From contig NZ_DS572684.1 in the NCBI RefSeq assembly GCF_000154985.1, positions 18,856 to 82,855 on the forward strand: DNA of 64,000 nucleotides, given 5' to 3'. A program made the position numbers and the translations under genes. The notes below the pieces were generated by a model. The model made no database searches, was not told the origin of the DNA, and worked only from the letters and a program-made list of their open reading frames with translations. Shown in pieces: positions 1 to 7,466 of the stretch (position 1 is its first letter; each line of letters opens with the position of its first letter). The stretch is from Streptococcus infantarius subsp. infantarius ATCC BAA-102. GTDB taxonomy: Bacteria > Bacillota > Bacilli > Lactobacillales > Streptococcaceae.

Positions 1-182
1 ATACTGTCTATGCATTCTTGGTTGGTCTTGCTCTTGTTGCTCTTATTGTCTTTGTTCCAGCCATCGGTGGCATGTTCGGTGTTGTAAGTCTATCACTAAG
101 TCAAATTTTGACAATTTTAGGCCTAGCGTTTGCTCCTACATTGGTTGTTCAAGCCATTAAAATGATTCGTTACAGCAAATAA
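1..182 (+). CDS. C-terminal end of a P-type cation-transporting ATPase (5' end outside window)
   Basis: An open frame enters from the left edge and stops at a TAA at 180-182, giving about 59 residues. The piece is hydrophobic, with two likely membrane segments, and ends in a short basic tail (KMIRYSK). The phrase LGLAFAPTLVVQAIK resembles the last transmembrane helices of PacL-type (P2A) calcium/cation ATPases, which pump cations out of the cytoplasm. No catalytic motif lies in the visible part, so the call rests only on the tail and could be another polytopic membrane protein. A strong terminator follows it. Confidence 0.5.
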   Translation, partial: TVYAFLVGLALVALIVFVPAIGGMFGVVSLSLSQILTILGLAFAPTLVVQAIKMIRYSK

Positions 183-210
183 TAAGACAAAGTGAAATGT
201 TATTTAGTTG

Positions 211-256
211 AAGGATTGAGCTCTGCTGTATAATGCGGAGCTCAATCCTTTTAGTT
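211..256 (+). terminator. Rho-independent terminator
   Basis: A 13-bp perfect inverted repeat (AAGGATTGAGCTC and its complement) with a 14-nt loop is followed by a T-rich run. It closes the transcription unit of the upstream ATPase-like gene. Confidence 0.85.
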
Positions 257-331
257 TGTTTTAGTTAGTTTTGTCAAATAATTAGCCCAAAATTATGGAA
301 ATATTTCTTTCTAATTTTTTTAGAAAATAGG

Positions 332-360
332 TTGACAGTGACTCGTATTTTCGATATACT
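332..360 (+). promoter_or_regulatory. Promoter of the tRNA-Gln/tRNA-Glu unit
   Basis: TTGACA at 332-337 and TATACT at 355-360 are separated by 17 bp. They sit 13 bp before the first tRNA, as expected for a strong stable-RNA promoter. Confidence 0.75.
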
Positions 361-373
361 AGTAACTGTTTTT

Positions 374-445
374 TGGGGTATAGCCAAGCGGTAAGGCAAG
401 GGACTTTGACTCCCTCATGCGTTGGTTCGAATCCAGCTACCCCAG
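374..445 (+). tRNA. tRNA-Gln (anticodon TTG)
   Basis: The 7-bp acceptor stem TGGGGTA/TACCCCA, the anticodon arm AGGGA-CTTTGAC-TCCCT and the T-loop GTTCGAATC are all present. The anticodon TTG is at 406-408. The discriminator is G445 and CCA is not encoded. It is probably co-transcribed with the next tRNA. Confidence 0.93.
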
Positions 446-475
446 TAAACCTCATTGGTTTTATACATTGATTTT

Positions 476-547
476 GGTCCGTTGGTCAAGGGGTTAAGAC
501 ACCGCCTTTTCACGGCGGTAACACGGGTTCGAATCCCGTACGGACTA
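476..547 (+). tRNA. tRNA-Glu (anticodon TTC)
   Basis: The acceptor stem GGTCCGT pairs with ACGGACT (one G-T pair). The anticodon arm CCGCC-TTTTCAC-GGCGG gives anticodon TTC, and the T-arm contains GGTTCGAATCC. CCA is not encoded. It follows tRNA-Gln by 30 bp. Confidence 0.93.
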
Positions 548-552
548 TCTTG

Positions 553-580
553 ACCAGTTGCAGAGCGCAGCTGGTTTTTT
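553..580 (+). terminator. Terminator of the tRNA unit
   Basis: CCAGTTGC and GCAGCTGG form an 8-bp stem with one G-T pair around a 5-nt loop, followed by six T. Confidence 0.8.
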
Positions 581-591
581 CATTGCTATCA

Positions 592-600
592 TGGTACAAT
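592..600 (+). promoter_or_regulatory. Extended -10 promoter for rimM-trmD
   Basis: TGG-TACAAT forms an extended -10 element 29 bp before the rimM start. No good -35 hexamer is seen. Confidence 0.5.
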
Positions 601-628
601 GGTAAAGACTAAGTTAAGTGGAGTAAAC

Positions 629-1147
629 ATGAATTATTTTAATGTTGGAAAAATTGTTAACACACAAGGTCTCCAAGGTGAGATGCGTGTGTTGTCTGTG
701 ACGGATTTTACAGAAGAACGTTTTAAAAAAGGTTCAAAATTAGCAATTTTTGATGATAAAGACCGTTTTATTATTGAAGTTGAGATTGCTAGTCACCGTA
801 AACAAAAGAATTTTGATATTATCAAGTTTAAAGGCATGTATCATATCAATGATATTGAAAAATACAAAGGTTGCACTTTGAAAGTAGCTGAAGAAAACTT
901 GTCAGAGCTTGAAGACGGTGAATTTTACTATCATGAAATTATCGGGCTTGATGTTTATGAAAACGACGTTTTAGTCGGACAAGTCAAAGAAATTCTTCAA
1001 CCTGGTGCAAATGATGTTTGGGTGGTTAAACGTAAAGGTAAACGCGACTTGCTATTACCATACATTCCACCAGTTGTTTTAAATGTCGATATTGCTGCCA
1101 ATCGTGTAGATGTGGATATTTTGGAAGGACTTGACGATGAAGATTGA
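629..1147 (+). CDS. rimM: Ribosome maturation factor RimM
   Basis: This 172-residue protein has the N-terminal RimM fold ([19 protein letters not shown]) and a C-terminal PRC barrel ([18 protein letters not shown] ... VWVV). RimM binds ribosomal protein S19 and helps 30S head maturation in the cytoplasm. I chose ATG 629 rather than the upstream in-frame ATG at 599, because GTGGAG sits about 8 nt before it and families begin MNYFNVGKI. The gene overlaps trmD by 11 bp, the usual rimM-trmD pairing. Confidence 0.93.
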   Translation: MNYFNVGKIVNTQGLQGEMRVLSVTDFTEERFKKGSKLAIFDDKDRFIIEVEIASHRKQKNFDIIKFKGMYHINDIEKYKGCTLKVAEENLSELEDGEFYYHEIIGLDVYENDVLVGQVKEILQPGANDVWVVKRKGKRDLLLPYIPPVVLNVDIAANRVDVDILEGLDDED

Positions 1148-1850
1148 TATCTTAACGCTCTTTCCTGAAATGTTTGCGCCTTTAGAATACTCTATTGTCG
1201 GGAAAGCTAAGGAAAAAGGGTTGCTTGACATTAACTATCACAATTTCCGTGATAATGCTGAAAAAGCCCGTCATGTTGATGATGAACCATACGGTGGTGG
1301 ACAGGGAATGTTGCTTCGTGCACAGCCTATTTTTGACACGATTGATAAAATCGATGCGAAGAAACCTCGTGTTATTCTTTTGGATCCAGCGGGTCGCACT
1401 TTTGATCAAAGCTATGCTGAAGAGTTGGCACAGGAAGATGAGTTGATTTTTATCTGTGGCCATTATGAAGGTTATGATGAACGTATCAAGACTTTGGTAA
1501 CGGATGAAATCTCACTCGGGGATTTTGTTTTAACGGGTGGTGAATTGGCTGCGATGACGATTGTGGATGCAACGGTTCGCCTAATTCCAAATGTTCTTGG
1601 AAAAGAAGCGAGTCACCAAGATGATTCGTTCTCATCTGGTTTGCTCGAGTTCCCACAATACACTCGTCCTTATGACTTCAGAGGTATGAAAGTTCCTGAT
1701 GTTTTGATGAGTGGGCACCACGAAAATATTCGCAAATGGCGAATTGAACAAAGTCTTCGTAAGACTTTAGAGCGTCGACCGGATTTGTTGGAAGATTATG
1801 CTTTTACAAAAGAAGAAGAGGCTATTTTCCGCAAGATTCTCAAAGAGTGA
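1137..1850 (+). CDS. trmD: tRNA (guanine-N1-)-methyltransferase TrmD
   Basis: This 237-residue SPOUT-class enzyme makes m1G37 next to the anticodon of tRNAs reading CNN codons, preventing +1 frameshifts. Visible motifs are [13 protein letters not shown] at the N-terminus, [19 protein letters not shown] and [12 protein letters not shown], the last two forming the knotted SAM-binding site. ATG 1137 lies inside the end of rimM, so the two are translationally coupled. An in-frame ATG at 1110 is less likely, being further inside rimM and outside the family start. Confidence 0.95.
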   Translation: MKIDILTLFPEMFAPLEYSIVGKAKEKGLLDINYHNFRDNAEKARHVDDEPYGGGQGMLLRAQPIFDTIDKIDAKKPRVILLDPAGRTFDQSYAEELAQEDELIFICGHYEGYDERIKTLVTDEISLGDFVLTGGELAAMTIVDATVRLIPNVLGKEASHQDDSFSSGLLEFPQYTRPYDFRGMKVPDVLMSGHHENIRKWRIEQSLRKTLERRPDLLEDYAFTKEEEAIFRKILKE

Positions 1851-1871
1851 GACGTGCAAGAATAGAATATG

Positions 1872-1880
1872 TGATATAAT
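1872..1880 (+). promoter_or_regulatory. Extended -10 promoter before the GrpB-like gene
   Basis: TGA-TATAAT gives an extended -10 element 46 bp before the start codon. No convincing -35 is seen. Confidence 0.55.
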
Positions 1881-1925
1881 AGAGGACATGCAGGCTGTAT
1901 GTCTCTTTATTTTTGGGGAGGTTTT

Positions 1926-2438
1926 ATGCGAACGAAGGAAGTCCTTGTTCTGTCTTATCAGGAAAGTTGGAAAGATGATTTTAAGAAGATTGCCAAAGAG
2001 CTTAAAGCTGCTCTAGGTGACTTAATTCTTAAAATAGAACATGTGGGAAGTACTTCTGTTCAAGGGCTTTCGGCAAAGCCAATTATTGACATCGATTTGG
2101 TGATTGCTATAGACACAGACTTGTCTGAGGTGATTCAAGAATTAGCAGTGATTGGTTATGTTCATGAGGGAAATTTAGGGATCGAAGGTAGAGAAGCTTT
2201 TGCTTACTCAGGCAAAGAGCATCTTCAAGTTCATCATATTTATGTTTGTCCTGAAAATTCGCCTGAACTGAAGCGTCATCTTGCTTTTCGTGATTATTTA
2301 CGTAGTCATCCTGAGGCTGTTTTGGCTTATGGCGAGGTAAAAGAAAAAGCAGCGAAGCTATTCCCTAAAGATATTGATAAATACATTGCCTATAAATCGT
2401 CGATTATCGAAGAAATATACAAGGAGTTGGAAATATAA
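1926..2438 (+). CDS. GrpB-like nucleotidyltransferase-fold protein (UPF0157)
   Basis: This 170-residue protein carries the GrpB/UPF0157 signature HVGSTSVQGLSAKPIIDIDL, a nucleotidyltransferase-like core with two metal-type aspartates (DIDL). Its substrate is not known. In other bacteria, relatives are fused to or sit beside dephospho-CoA kinase. ATG 1926 is preceded by GGGGAGG with good spacing. The earlier in-frame ATG at 1899 has no ribosome site. It directly abuts the next reductase gene, so the two are probably co-transcribed. Confidence 0.8.
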   Translation: MRTKEVLVLSYQESWKDDFKKIAKELKAALGDLILKIEHVGSTSVQGLSAKPIIDIDLVIAIDTDLSEVIQELAVIGYVHEGNLGIEGREAFAYSGKEHLQVHHIYVCPENSPELKRHLAFRDYLRSHPEAVLAYGEVKEKAAKLFPKDIDKYIAYKSSIIEEIYKELEI

Positions 2439-3440
2439 ATGTCAGAAAATCGTGAAATCTATGATATTACTATCATTGGTGGTGGACCTGTTGGTTTGTT
2501 TGCAGCCTTTTACGCTGGTTTGCGTGGCGTTTCGGTGAAAATCATTGAAAGTTTATCTGAACTTGGTGGACAACCTGCAGTTCTTTATCCAGAAAAAATG
2601 ATTTATGACGTTGCTGGTTTTCCTGGAATTACAGCAGCTGATTTGACTGAAAATCTGATCAAGCAACTAGATCGTTTTAAAGATAGCACAGCTATTTGCC
2701 TTAAAGAAGAAGTCAAAACATTTGAAAAAGATGGTGATATTTTTACTATCGAAACAAATAAAGGTCAACATTTTTCACGAGCTATCGTGATTGCATGTGG
2801 TAATGGTGCTTTTGCCCCTCGTACACTTGGTTTGGAAGGTGAAGAAGCTTATGCTGACAACAACCTTTTCTACAACGTTCACAAACTTGACCAATTTGCT
2901 GGTAAAGATGTAGTCATTTGTGGTGGTGGTGACTCAGCTGTTGACTGGGCGAATCACTTAGATGGCTTGGCTAAAAGTGTAACTATTGTGCACCGTCGTG
3001 ATGCTTTTCGTGCTCATGAACACAGTGTAGAAGTTTTGAAAGAGTTAAATGTTAACATTTTGACACCTTATATGCCATTTGAACTTTCTGGTGATGGTCA
3101 ATTTGTTAAGAGCTTAACTGTTCAAAAAGTGAAGTCTGACGAAACAATTGAATTGCCCCTCGATGCTTTGATCGTAAGTTTTGGATTTTCAACATCAAAT
3201 AAAAACCTTAAAAATTGGAATGTGGATTACAAACGTTCAAGTATTGCGGTGTCACCGTTGTTTGAAACAAGTCAAGCAGGTGTTTACGCAATTGGTGATG
3301 CGGCCGATTATGAAGGTAAAGTTGATTTGATTGCGACTGGTTTTGGTGAAGCACCAACAGCGATTAATCAAGCTATCAAGTATATCTTCCCTGATCGTGA
3401 TAACCGTGTTGTTCACTCAACATCATTAATCAATGAATAA
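2439..3440 (+). CDS. Ferredoxin/flavodoxin--NADP(+) reductase, thioredoxin-reductase-like (type 2 FNR)
   Basis: This 333-residue flavoprotein has an N-terminal FAD-binding Rossmann motif ([16 protein letters not shown]), a central NADPH motif ([12 protein letters not shown]) and a C-terminal FAD motif ([10 protein letters not shown]). The redox CxxC of true thioredoxin reductases is missing, which places it with the TrxB-like FNRs such as Bacillus YumC. It moves electrons between NADPH and ferredoxin or flavodoxin. It starts at the base after the stop of the GrpB-like gene and is followed by a strong terminator. Confidence 0.85.
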   Translation: MSENREIYDITIIGGGPVGLFAAFYAGLRGVSVKIIESLSELGGQPAVLYPEKMIYDVAGFPGITAADLTENLIKQLDRFKDSTAICLKEEVKTFEKDGDIFTIETNKGQHFSRAIVIACGNGAFAPRTLGLEGEEAYADNNLFYNVHKLDQFAGKDVVICGGGDSAVDWANHLDGLAKSVTIVHRRDAFRAHEHSVEVLKELNVNILTPYMPFELSGDGQFVKSLTVQKVKSDETIELPLDALIVSFGFSTSNKNLKNWNVDYKRSSIAVSPLFETSQAGVYAIGDAADYEGKVDLIATGFGEAPTAINQAIKYIFPDRDNRVVHSTSLINE

Positions 3441-3445
3441 AAACA

Positions 3446-3483
3446 AAAAGCCTTGTAAGAATCATTCTTACAAGGCTTTTTCT
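3446..3483 (+). terminator. Rho-independent terminator
   Basis: AAAAGCCTTGTAAGAAT pairs with ATTCTTACAAGGCTTTT in a long perfect hairpin ending in T residues, just after the FNR stop. Confidence 0.9.
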
Positions 3484-3553
3484 GAAATTCTTGAGAATCT
3501 TTTCTGAAAATTGACGGTCTGATAGAAAAATGATAGAATTTGATAGAAAGTGC

Positions 3554-3581
3554 TTGACATTGACTGGGAATATAGTATAAT
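3554..3581 (+). promoter_or_regulatory. Promoter of the fruRKA operon
   Basis: TTGACA at 3554-3559 and TATAAT at 3576-3581 have a 16-bp spacer, a near-consensus sigma-A promoter. The transcription start is expected near 3588. Confidence 0.8.
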
Positions 3582-3587
3582 TCTAAC

Positions 3588-3601
3588 TGTAAACGATTTC
3601 A
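3588..3601 (+). promoter_or_regulatory. Catabolite-responsive element (cre) for CcpA
   Basis: TGTAAACGATTTCA fits the CcpA operator consensus TGNAARCGNWWWCA at every position. It covers the expected transcription start of fruRKA, where bound CcpA would repress the operon in the presence of preferred sugars. Confidence 0.75.
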
Positions 3602-3617
3602 AAAGGAGGTGGCGAGG

Positions 3618-4361
3618 ATTCTAAAGTCTAAACGAAAGCAATTAATCATGGAAAAACTTTCGCATGATAAGTTTGTTCGGCTAGATGATTTAGTGAGCCT
3701 GCTAGATACCTCTGAGTCCACTGTTCGCAGGGATTTAGATGAGCTCGAAAGTGAGCGAAAACTTCACCGAGTACACGGTGGAGCAGAACTTCCTCACTCT
3801 CTCCAAGAGGAATTTACCAATCAACAAAAATCTATCAAAAACATTCAAGAAAAAATGCAGGTTGCTAGAAAAGCAGCATCCTTGATTTCAAATGATGATG
3901 TTATTTTTGTAGATGCAGGGACAACCAATGAATTGTTGTTAGGCTATTTGAATCAAGACAATTTAACTGTTGTAACCAACTCGATTCACCATGCGGCTAA
4001 GTTGGTTGATAAAAATATTCAGACCATTATTATTGGTGGTCATGTAAAAAAATCAACAGATGCCAGCATTGGAGCTGTGGCTTATGAGCAAATTAAGCAG
4101 TTGAACTTTGATAAGGCTTTTTTAGGTATCAACGGCATTGATGAGGAATTTTTAACGACACCAGATATGGAGGAAGCTGTTATCAAGAAAACTGTAATTG
4201 AAAATGCTAGAAAGTCATACATCGTTACAGATTCATCAAAAATCGGTAGGGTATCCTTTGCCAAGGTCGATAAGATTGAGAATGCTACAATTATTACCAA
4301 TCAATCTAGCGGAGCACTGATGAAAAAAACAAAAGAAAATACGAGGGTAATTGAAGTATGA
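3618..4361 (+). CDS. fruR: DeoR-family fructose operon repressor FruR, probable ATT start codon
   Basis: DeoR/GlpR-family regulator of about 247 residues. It has an N-terminal winged helix (LDDLVSLLDTSESTVRRDLDEL) and a C-terminal sugar-phosphate sensor (DAGTTNELL). It probably senses fructose 1-phosphate and controls the operon that it heads. The start is unusual. The Shine-Dalgarno AAAAGGAGG (3601-3609) overlaps the GTG at 3609, so that GTG cannot use it. ATT at 3618 sits 8 nt downstream and gives the N-terminus (M)LKSKRKQLI, whereas the next ATG (3648) has no ribosome site. The gene ends in an ATGA overlap with fruK. Confidence 0.85.
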   Translation: MLKSKRKQLIMEKLSHDKFVRLDDLVSLLDTSESTVRRDLDELESERKLHRVHGGAELPHSLQEEFTNQQKSIKNIQEKMQVARKAASLISNDDVIFVDAGTTNELLLGYLNQDNLTVVTNSIHHAAKLVDKNIQTIIIGGHVKKSTDASIGAVAYEQIKQLNFDKAFLGINGIDEEFLTTPDMEEAVIKKTVIENARKSYIVTDSSKIGRVSFAKVDKIENATIITNQSSGALMKKTKENTRVIEV

Positions 4362-5269
4362 TTTACACAGTAACGCTGAATCCATCAATCGATTTTATCG
4401 TGCGTTTGGATCATTTAGAACTTGGTAGCGTTAACCGCATGACTAGCGATGACAAATTTGCTGGTGGTAAAGGTATCAATGTTAGTCGTATCTTGCAACG
4501 TTTGGATGTCGATAATACTGCAACTGGTTTTATCGGTGGATTTACTGGACGTTTTGTTGAAGATGGCTTGACTGCAGAAGGTATCAAAACAAACTTTGTT
4601 CAAGTTTCTGAAGATACACGTATCAATGTTAAAATCAAAGCTGGTGAAGAAACAGAAATCAATGGTGCTGGTCCAAAAATTTCAGATGAAAAACTTGAAG
4701 AACTAAAAGCTATTCTTGCTGGACTTTCAAGTGAAGATACTGTTGTTTTTGCAGGTTCAGCTCCAAGTAGCCTTGGTAACCAAGTTTACAACACATTGAT
4801 TCCAATTGCTAAAAAAGCTGGTGCAGAAGTAGTTTGTGACTTTGAAGGTCAAACTCTTTTAGATTCATTAAACTACCAACCACTTTTAGTAAAACCAAAT
4901 AATCACGAATTAGCAGATATCTTTGGTGTAGAATTGAATGGTCTTGAAGACATCGAAAAATACGCCCGCGAAATTCTTGCAAAAGGTGCTAAAAACGTTA
5001 TTATTTCAATGGCTGGTGATGGTGCTTTACTAGTAACACCAGCAGCAGCTTACTTTGCAAAACCAATCAAAGGCACTGTTAAAAATTCTGTTGGTGCTGG
5101 AGATTCAATGGTTGCCGGATTTACTGGTGAATACGTGAAATCAGGTGACCCAATCGAAGCGCTTAAATGGGGTGTTGCCTGCGGTACAGCAACGACATTC
5201 TCAGATGATTTAGCAACAGCTGAATTCACTAAAGAAACATATCAAAAAGTAGAGGTAGAAAAACTATGA
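4358..5269 (+). CDS. fruK: 1-phosphofructokinase FruK
   Basis: This 303-residue PfkB/ribokinase-family enzyme phosphorylates fructose 1-phosphate, made by the PTS, to fructose 1,6-bisphosphate. The family signature near the N-terminus (GGKGINVSRILQRL) and the C-terminal ATP/anion-hole motif NSVGAGDSMVAGF with the catalytic Asp are visible. It begins MIYTVTLNPSID as expected. It overlaps fruR and fruA by 4 bp on each side (ATGA), so the three are translationally coupled. Confidence 0.95.
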   Translation: MIYTVTLNPSIDFIVRLDHLELGSVNRMTSDDKFAGGKGINVSRILQRLDVDNTATGFIGGFTGRFVEDGLTAEGIKTNFVQVSEDTRINVKIKAGEETEINGAGPKISDEKLEELKAILAGLSSEDTVVFAGSAPSSLGNQVYNTLIPIAKKAGAEVVCDFEGQTLLDSLNYQPLLVKPNNHELADIFGVELNGLEDIEKYAREILAKGAKNVIISMAGDGALLVTPAAAYFAKPIKGTVKNSVGAGDSMVAGFTGEYVKSGDPIEALKWGVACGTATTFSDDLATAEFTKETYQKVEVEKL

Positions 5270-7194
5270 AAATTCAAGACTTGCTCAGAAAAGATGTCAT
5301 GATTCTTGATTTGAAAGCAACTTCAAAAGAAGCTGTTATCGATGAAATGATTACAAGCCTTGTTGAACACGGAGTTGTCACAGACTTTGATACTTTTAAA
5401 CAAGGTATCATGAACCGTGAAGCTCAAACATCAACTGGTTTAGGTGATGGTATCGCTATGCCACACAGCAAAAACGCTGCTGTAAAAGAAGCAACAGTCC
5501 TTTTTGCTAAATCTACTGCTGGTGTTGACTATGAAGCCTTGGATGGACAACCAACATACCTATTCTTCATGATTGCAGCACCAGACGGAGCAAACGATAC
5601 TCACTTGGCTGCTCTTGCTGAATTGTCAAAATACCTTTTGAAAGATGGTTTTGCTGATAAATTGCGTCACGTCTCAACAGCTGATGAAGTCATCGCAACT
5701 TTTGACTCTGCAGAAGAAGATAATAAAGCAAAAGAAGAAGTTAAAGCAGCTCCAGTATCAGATGACAAACCACTTATTGTTGCTGTAACAGCATGTACAA
5801 CTGGTATTGCACACACTTACATGGCAGAAGAAGCCCTCATCAAAAAAGGTGACGAAATGGGTGTCACTGTTCGTGTTGAAACAAATGGTGCCTCAGGTGT
5901 CGGTAACCGTTTGACAGCTGATGAAATCGCTCGTGCTAAAGGTGTTATTGTTGCTGCAGATAAAGCAGTGGAAATGGCACGTTTTGATGGTAAACCATTG
6001 GTATCTCGTCCAGTTGCTGACGGTATCAAGAAAACTGAAGAATTAATTAACATCATCCTTGATGGTAAAGCTGACACTTACAAAGCTGCAGCAGGTTCTT
6101 CTACTGAAGAAAAAGAATCAAGTGAAAAACTTAGCCTTGGCGCTGCATTCTACAAACACTTGATGAGTGGTGTTTCTCAAATGTTGCCATTCGTTATCGG
6201 TGGTGGTATCATGATTGCACTTGCATTCTTGATTGATAACATTTTGGGTGTGCCAAAAGATCAACTTTCTAACTTGGGTACATATCACCAAGCAGCTGCT
6301 TACTTCAAAACAATTGGGAACGCAGCATTTGGTTTCATGCTTCCAATCTTGGCAGGTTACATTGCTTACTCAATAGCTGAAAAACCAGGTCTTGTAGCTG
6401 GTTTCGTAGCTGGTGCGATTGCTTCAAGCGGTGCTGCTTGGGGTAATCTTGAAGGAACTCCTTCAGGTTTCCTTGGAGCTCTTGTAGGTGGTTTCCTTGC
6501 TGGATGGTTAGTTAACCTTGTTAAAAAAGCTTGTGCTGGTTTGCCACGTTCACTTGAAGGTATCAAATCAATCTTGCTTTATCCATTGCTTGGTGTCTTC
6601 TTGACAGGTTTTGCAATGTTGTTCGTCAACATTCCAATGGCTGCTATTAACACTGGTTTGAACAACTTCCTTGGAGGTCTTCAAGGTGCATCAGCAGTTC
6701 TTCTTGGAGCTATTCTTGGTGGTATGATGGCTATCGATATGGGTGGACCATTTAACAAAGCTGCTTATGTCTTTGGTACAGGTACTCTTGCTGCATCAGT
6801 AGCGACAGGTGGTTCAGTGGCTATGGCATCAGTTATGGCTGGTGGTATGGTTCCACCACTTGCAGTATTTGTTGCAACTCTTCTTTTCAAAAACAAATTC
6901 ACTGAAGAAGAACGTAACTCAGGTTTGACAAACATCATCATGGGTCTTTCATTTATCACAGAAGGAGCTATCCCATTTGGTGCTGCTGACCCTGCTCGTG
7001 CAATTCCAAGTTTTATGGTTGGTTCTGCTGTAGCTGGTGGTCTTGTCGGAGCATTCGGTATTAAATTGATGGCTCCACACGGTGGTATCTTTGTTATCGC
7101 ATTGACAAGTGCTCCAATTCTTTACCTTGTCTTTGTTATCATTGGTGCAATCGTTGCAGGTCTTCTCTTCGGAGCCCTTAAAAAAGCAAAATAA
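5266..7194 (+). CDS. fruA: Fructose-specific PTS enzyme IIABC
   Basis: This 642-residue membrane protein imports fructose and phosphorylates it to fructose 1-phosphate. Domain order is IIA (residues 1-150, active His in GIAMPHSKN), IIB (about 168-265, phospho-Cys in VTACTTGIAHTYM) and a IIC channel (about 300-640) with many membrane helices and the conserved EGAIPFGAADP segment. The linker between IIA and IIB is short and charged (EEDNKAKEEVKAA). It is the last gene of the fru operon, and a terminator follows. Confidence 0.95.
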   Translation: MKIQDLLRKDVMILDLKATSKEAVIDEMITSLVEHGVVTDFDTFKQGIMNREAQTSTGLGDGIAMPHSKNAAVKEATVLFAKSTAGVDYEALDGQPTYLFFMIAAPDGANDTHLAALAELSKYLLKDGFADKLRHVSTADEVIATFDSAEEDNKAKEEVKAAPVSDDKPLIVAVTACTTGIAHTYMAEEALIKKGDEMGVTVRVETNGASGVGNRLTADEIARAKGVIVAADKAVEMARFDGKPLVSRPVADGIKKTEELINIILDGKADTYKAAAGSSTEEKESSEKLSLGAAFYKHLMSGVSQMLPFVIGGGIMIALAFLIDNILGVPKDQLSNLGTYHQAAAYFKTIGNAAFGFMLPILAGYIAYSIAEKPGLVAGFVAGAIASSGAAWGNLEGTPSGFLGALVGGFLAGWLVNLVKKACAGLPRSLEGIKSILLYPLLGVFLTGFAMLFVNIPMAAINTGLNNFLGGLQGASAVLLGAILGGMMAIDMGGPFNKAAYVFGTGTLAASVATGGSVAMASVMAGGMVPPLAVFVATLLFKNKFTEEERNSGLTNIIMGLSFITEGAIPFGAADPARAIPSFMVGSAVAGGLVGAFGIKLMAPHGGIFVIALTSAPILYLVFVIIGAIVAGLLFGALKKAK

Positions 7195-7246
7195 TTAAAA
7201 GTCATTACAATACAACTAATACAAAAAATTATTAATCTAACAACGA

Positions 7247-7277
7247 TAAAGGGATTCCTTCGGGAATCTCTTTTTTA
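7247..7277 (+). terminator. Terminator of the fru operon
   Basis: AAAGGGATTCC-TTCG-GGAATCTCTTT forms a stem capped by a TTCG tetraloop and followed by T residues. Confidence 0.85.
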
Positions 7278-7296
7278 AGTATTAGAAGATTCTTGT

Positions 7297-7313
7297 TATA
7301 GTTAAAAACTATA
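7297..7313 (+). promoter_or_regulatory. MET-box 1 upstream of metE
   Basis: This is a perfect dyad TATAGTT-AAA-AACTATA, extending two bases further on each side (7295-7315). It matches the streptococcal MET-box described for LysR-type methionine regulators (MtaR/MetR type). Confidence 0.7.
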
Positions 7314-7327
7314 ACAAATTCTAAGTG

Positions 7328-7344
7328 CATAGTTAAAAATTATA
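7328..7344 (+). promoter_or_regulatory. MET-box 2 upstream of metE
   Basis: CATAGTT-AAA-AATTATA is the same dyad with one mismatch per arm, placed 31 bp (about three helical turns) after box 1. Confidence 0.55.
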
Positions 7345-7430
7345 GCAAAGCATAAAAATATAGAATGGCTAGAACCATTGAAAAATAAAGGTTTATCGTT
7401 TAAAATATTAACTATAAAATTTTTGGATTG

Positions 7431-7447
7431 TATAGTTTTAAACTAAT
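7431..7447 (+). promoter_or_regulatory. MET-box 3 upstream of metE
   Basis: TATAGTT-TTA-AACTAAT is a near-perfect box that lies just 20 bp before the metE start. Its closeness to the ribosome site suggests a different role from boxes 1 and 2, such as repression or autogenous fine control. Confidence 0.55.
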
Positions 7448-7466
7448 ACGGTTATAGGAGGTAACT

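Noticed and set aside
7195-7466. T-box or SAM riboswitch upstream of metE
   Set aside because: No T-box sequence or SAM aptamer core is seen; three MET-boxes explain regulation of the region.
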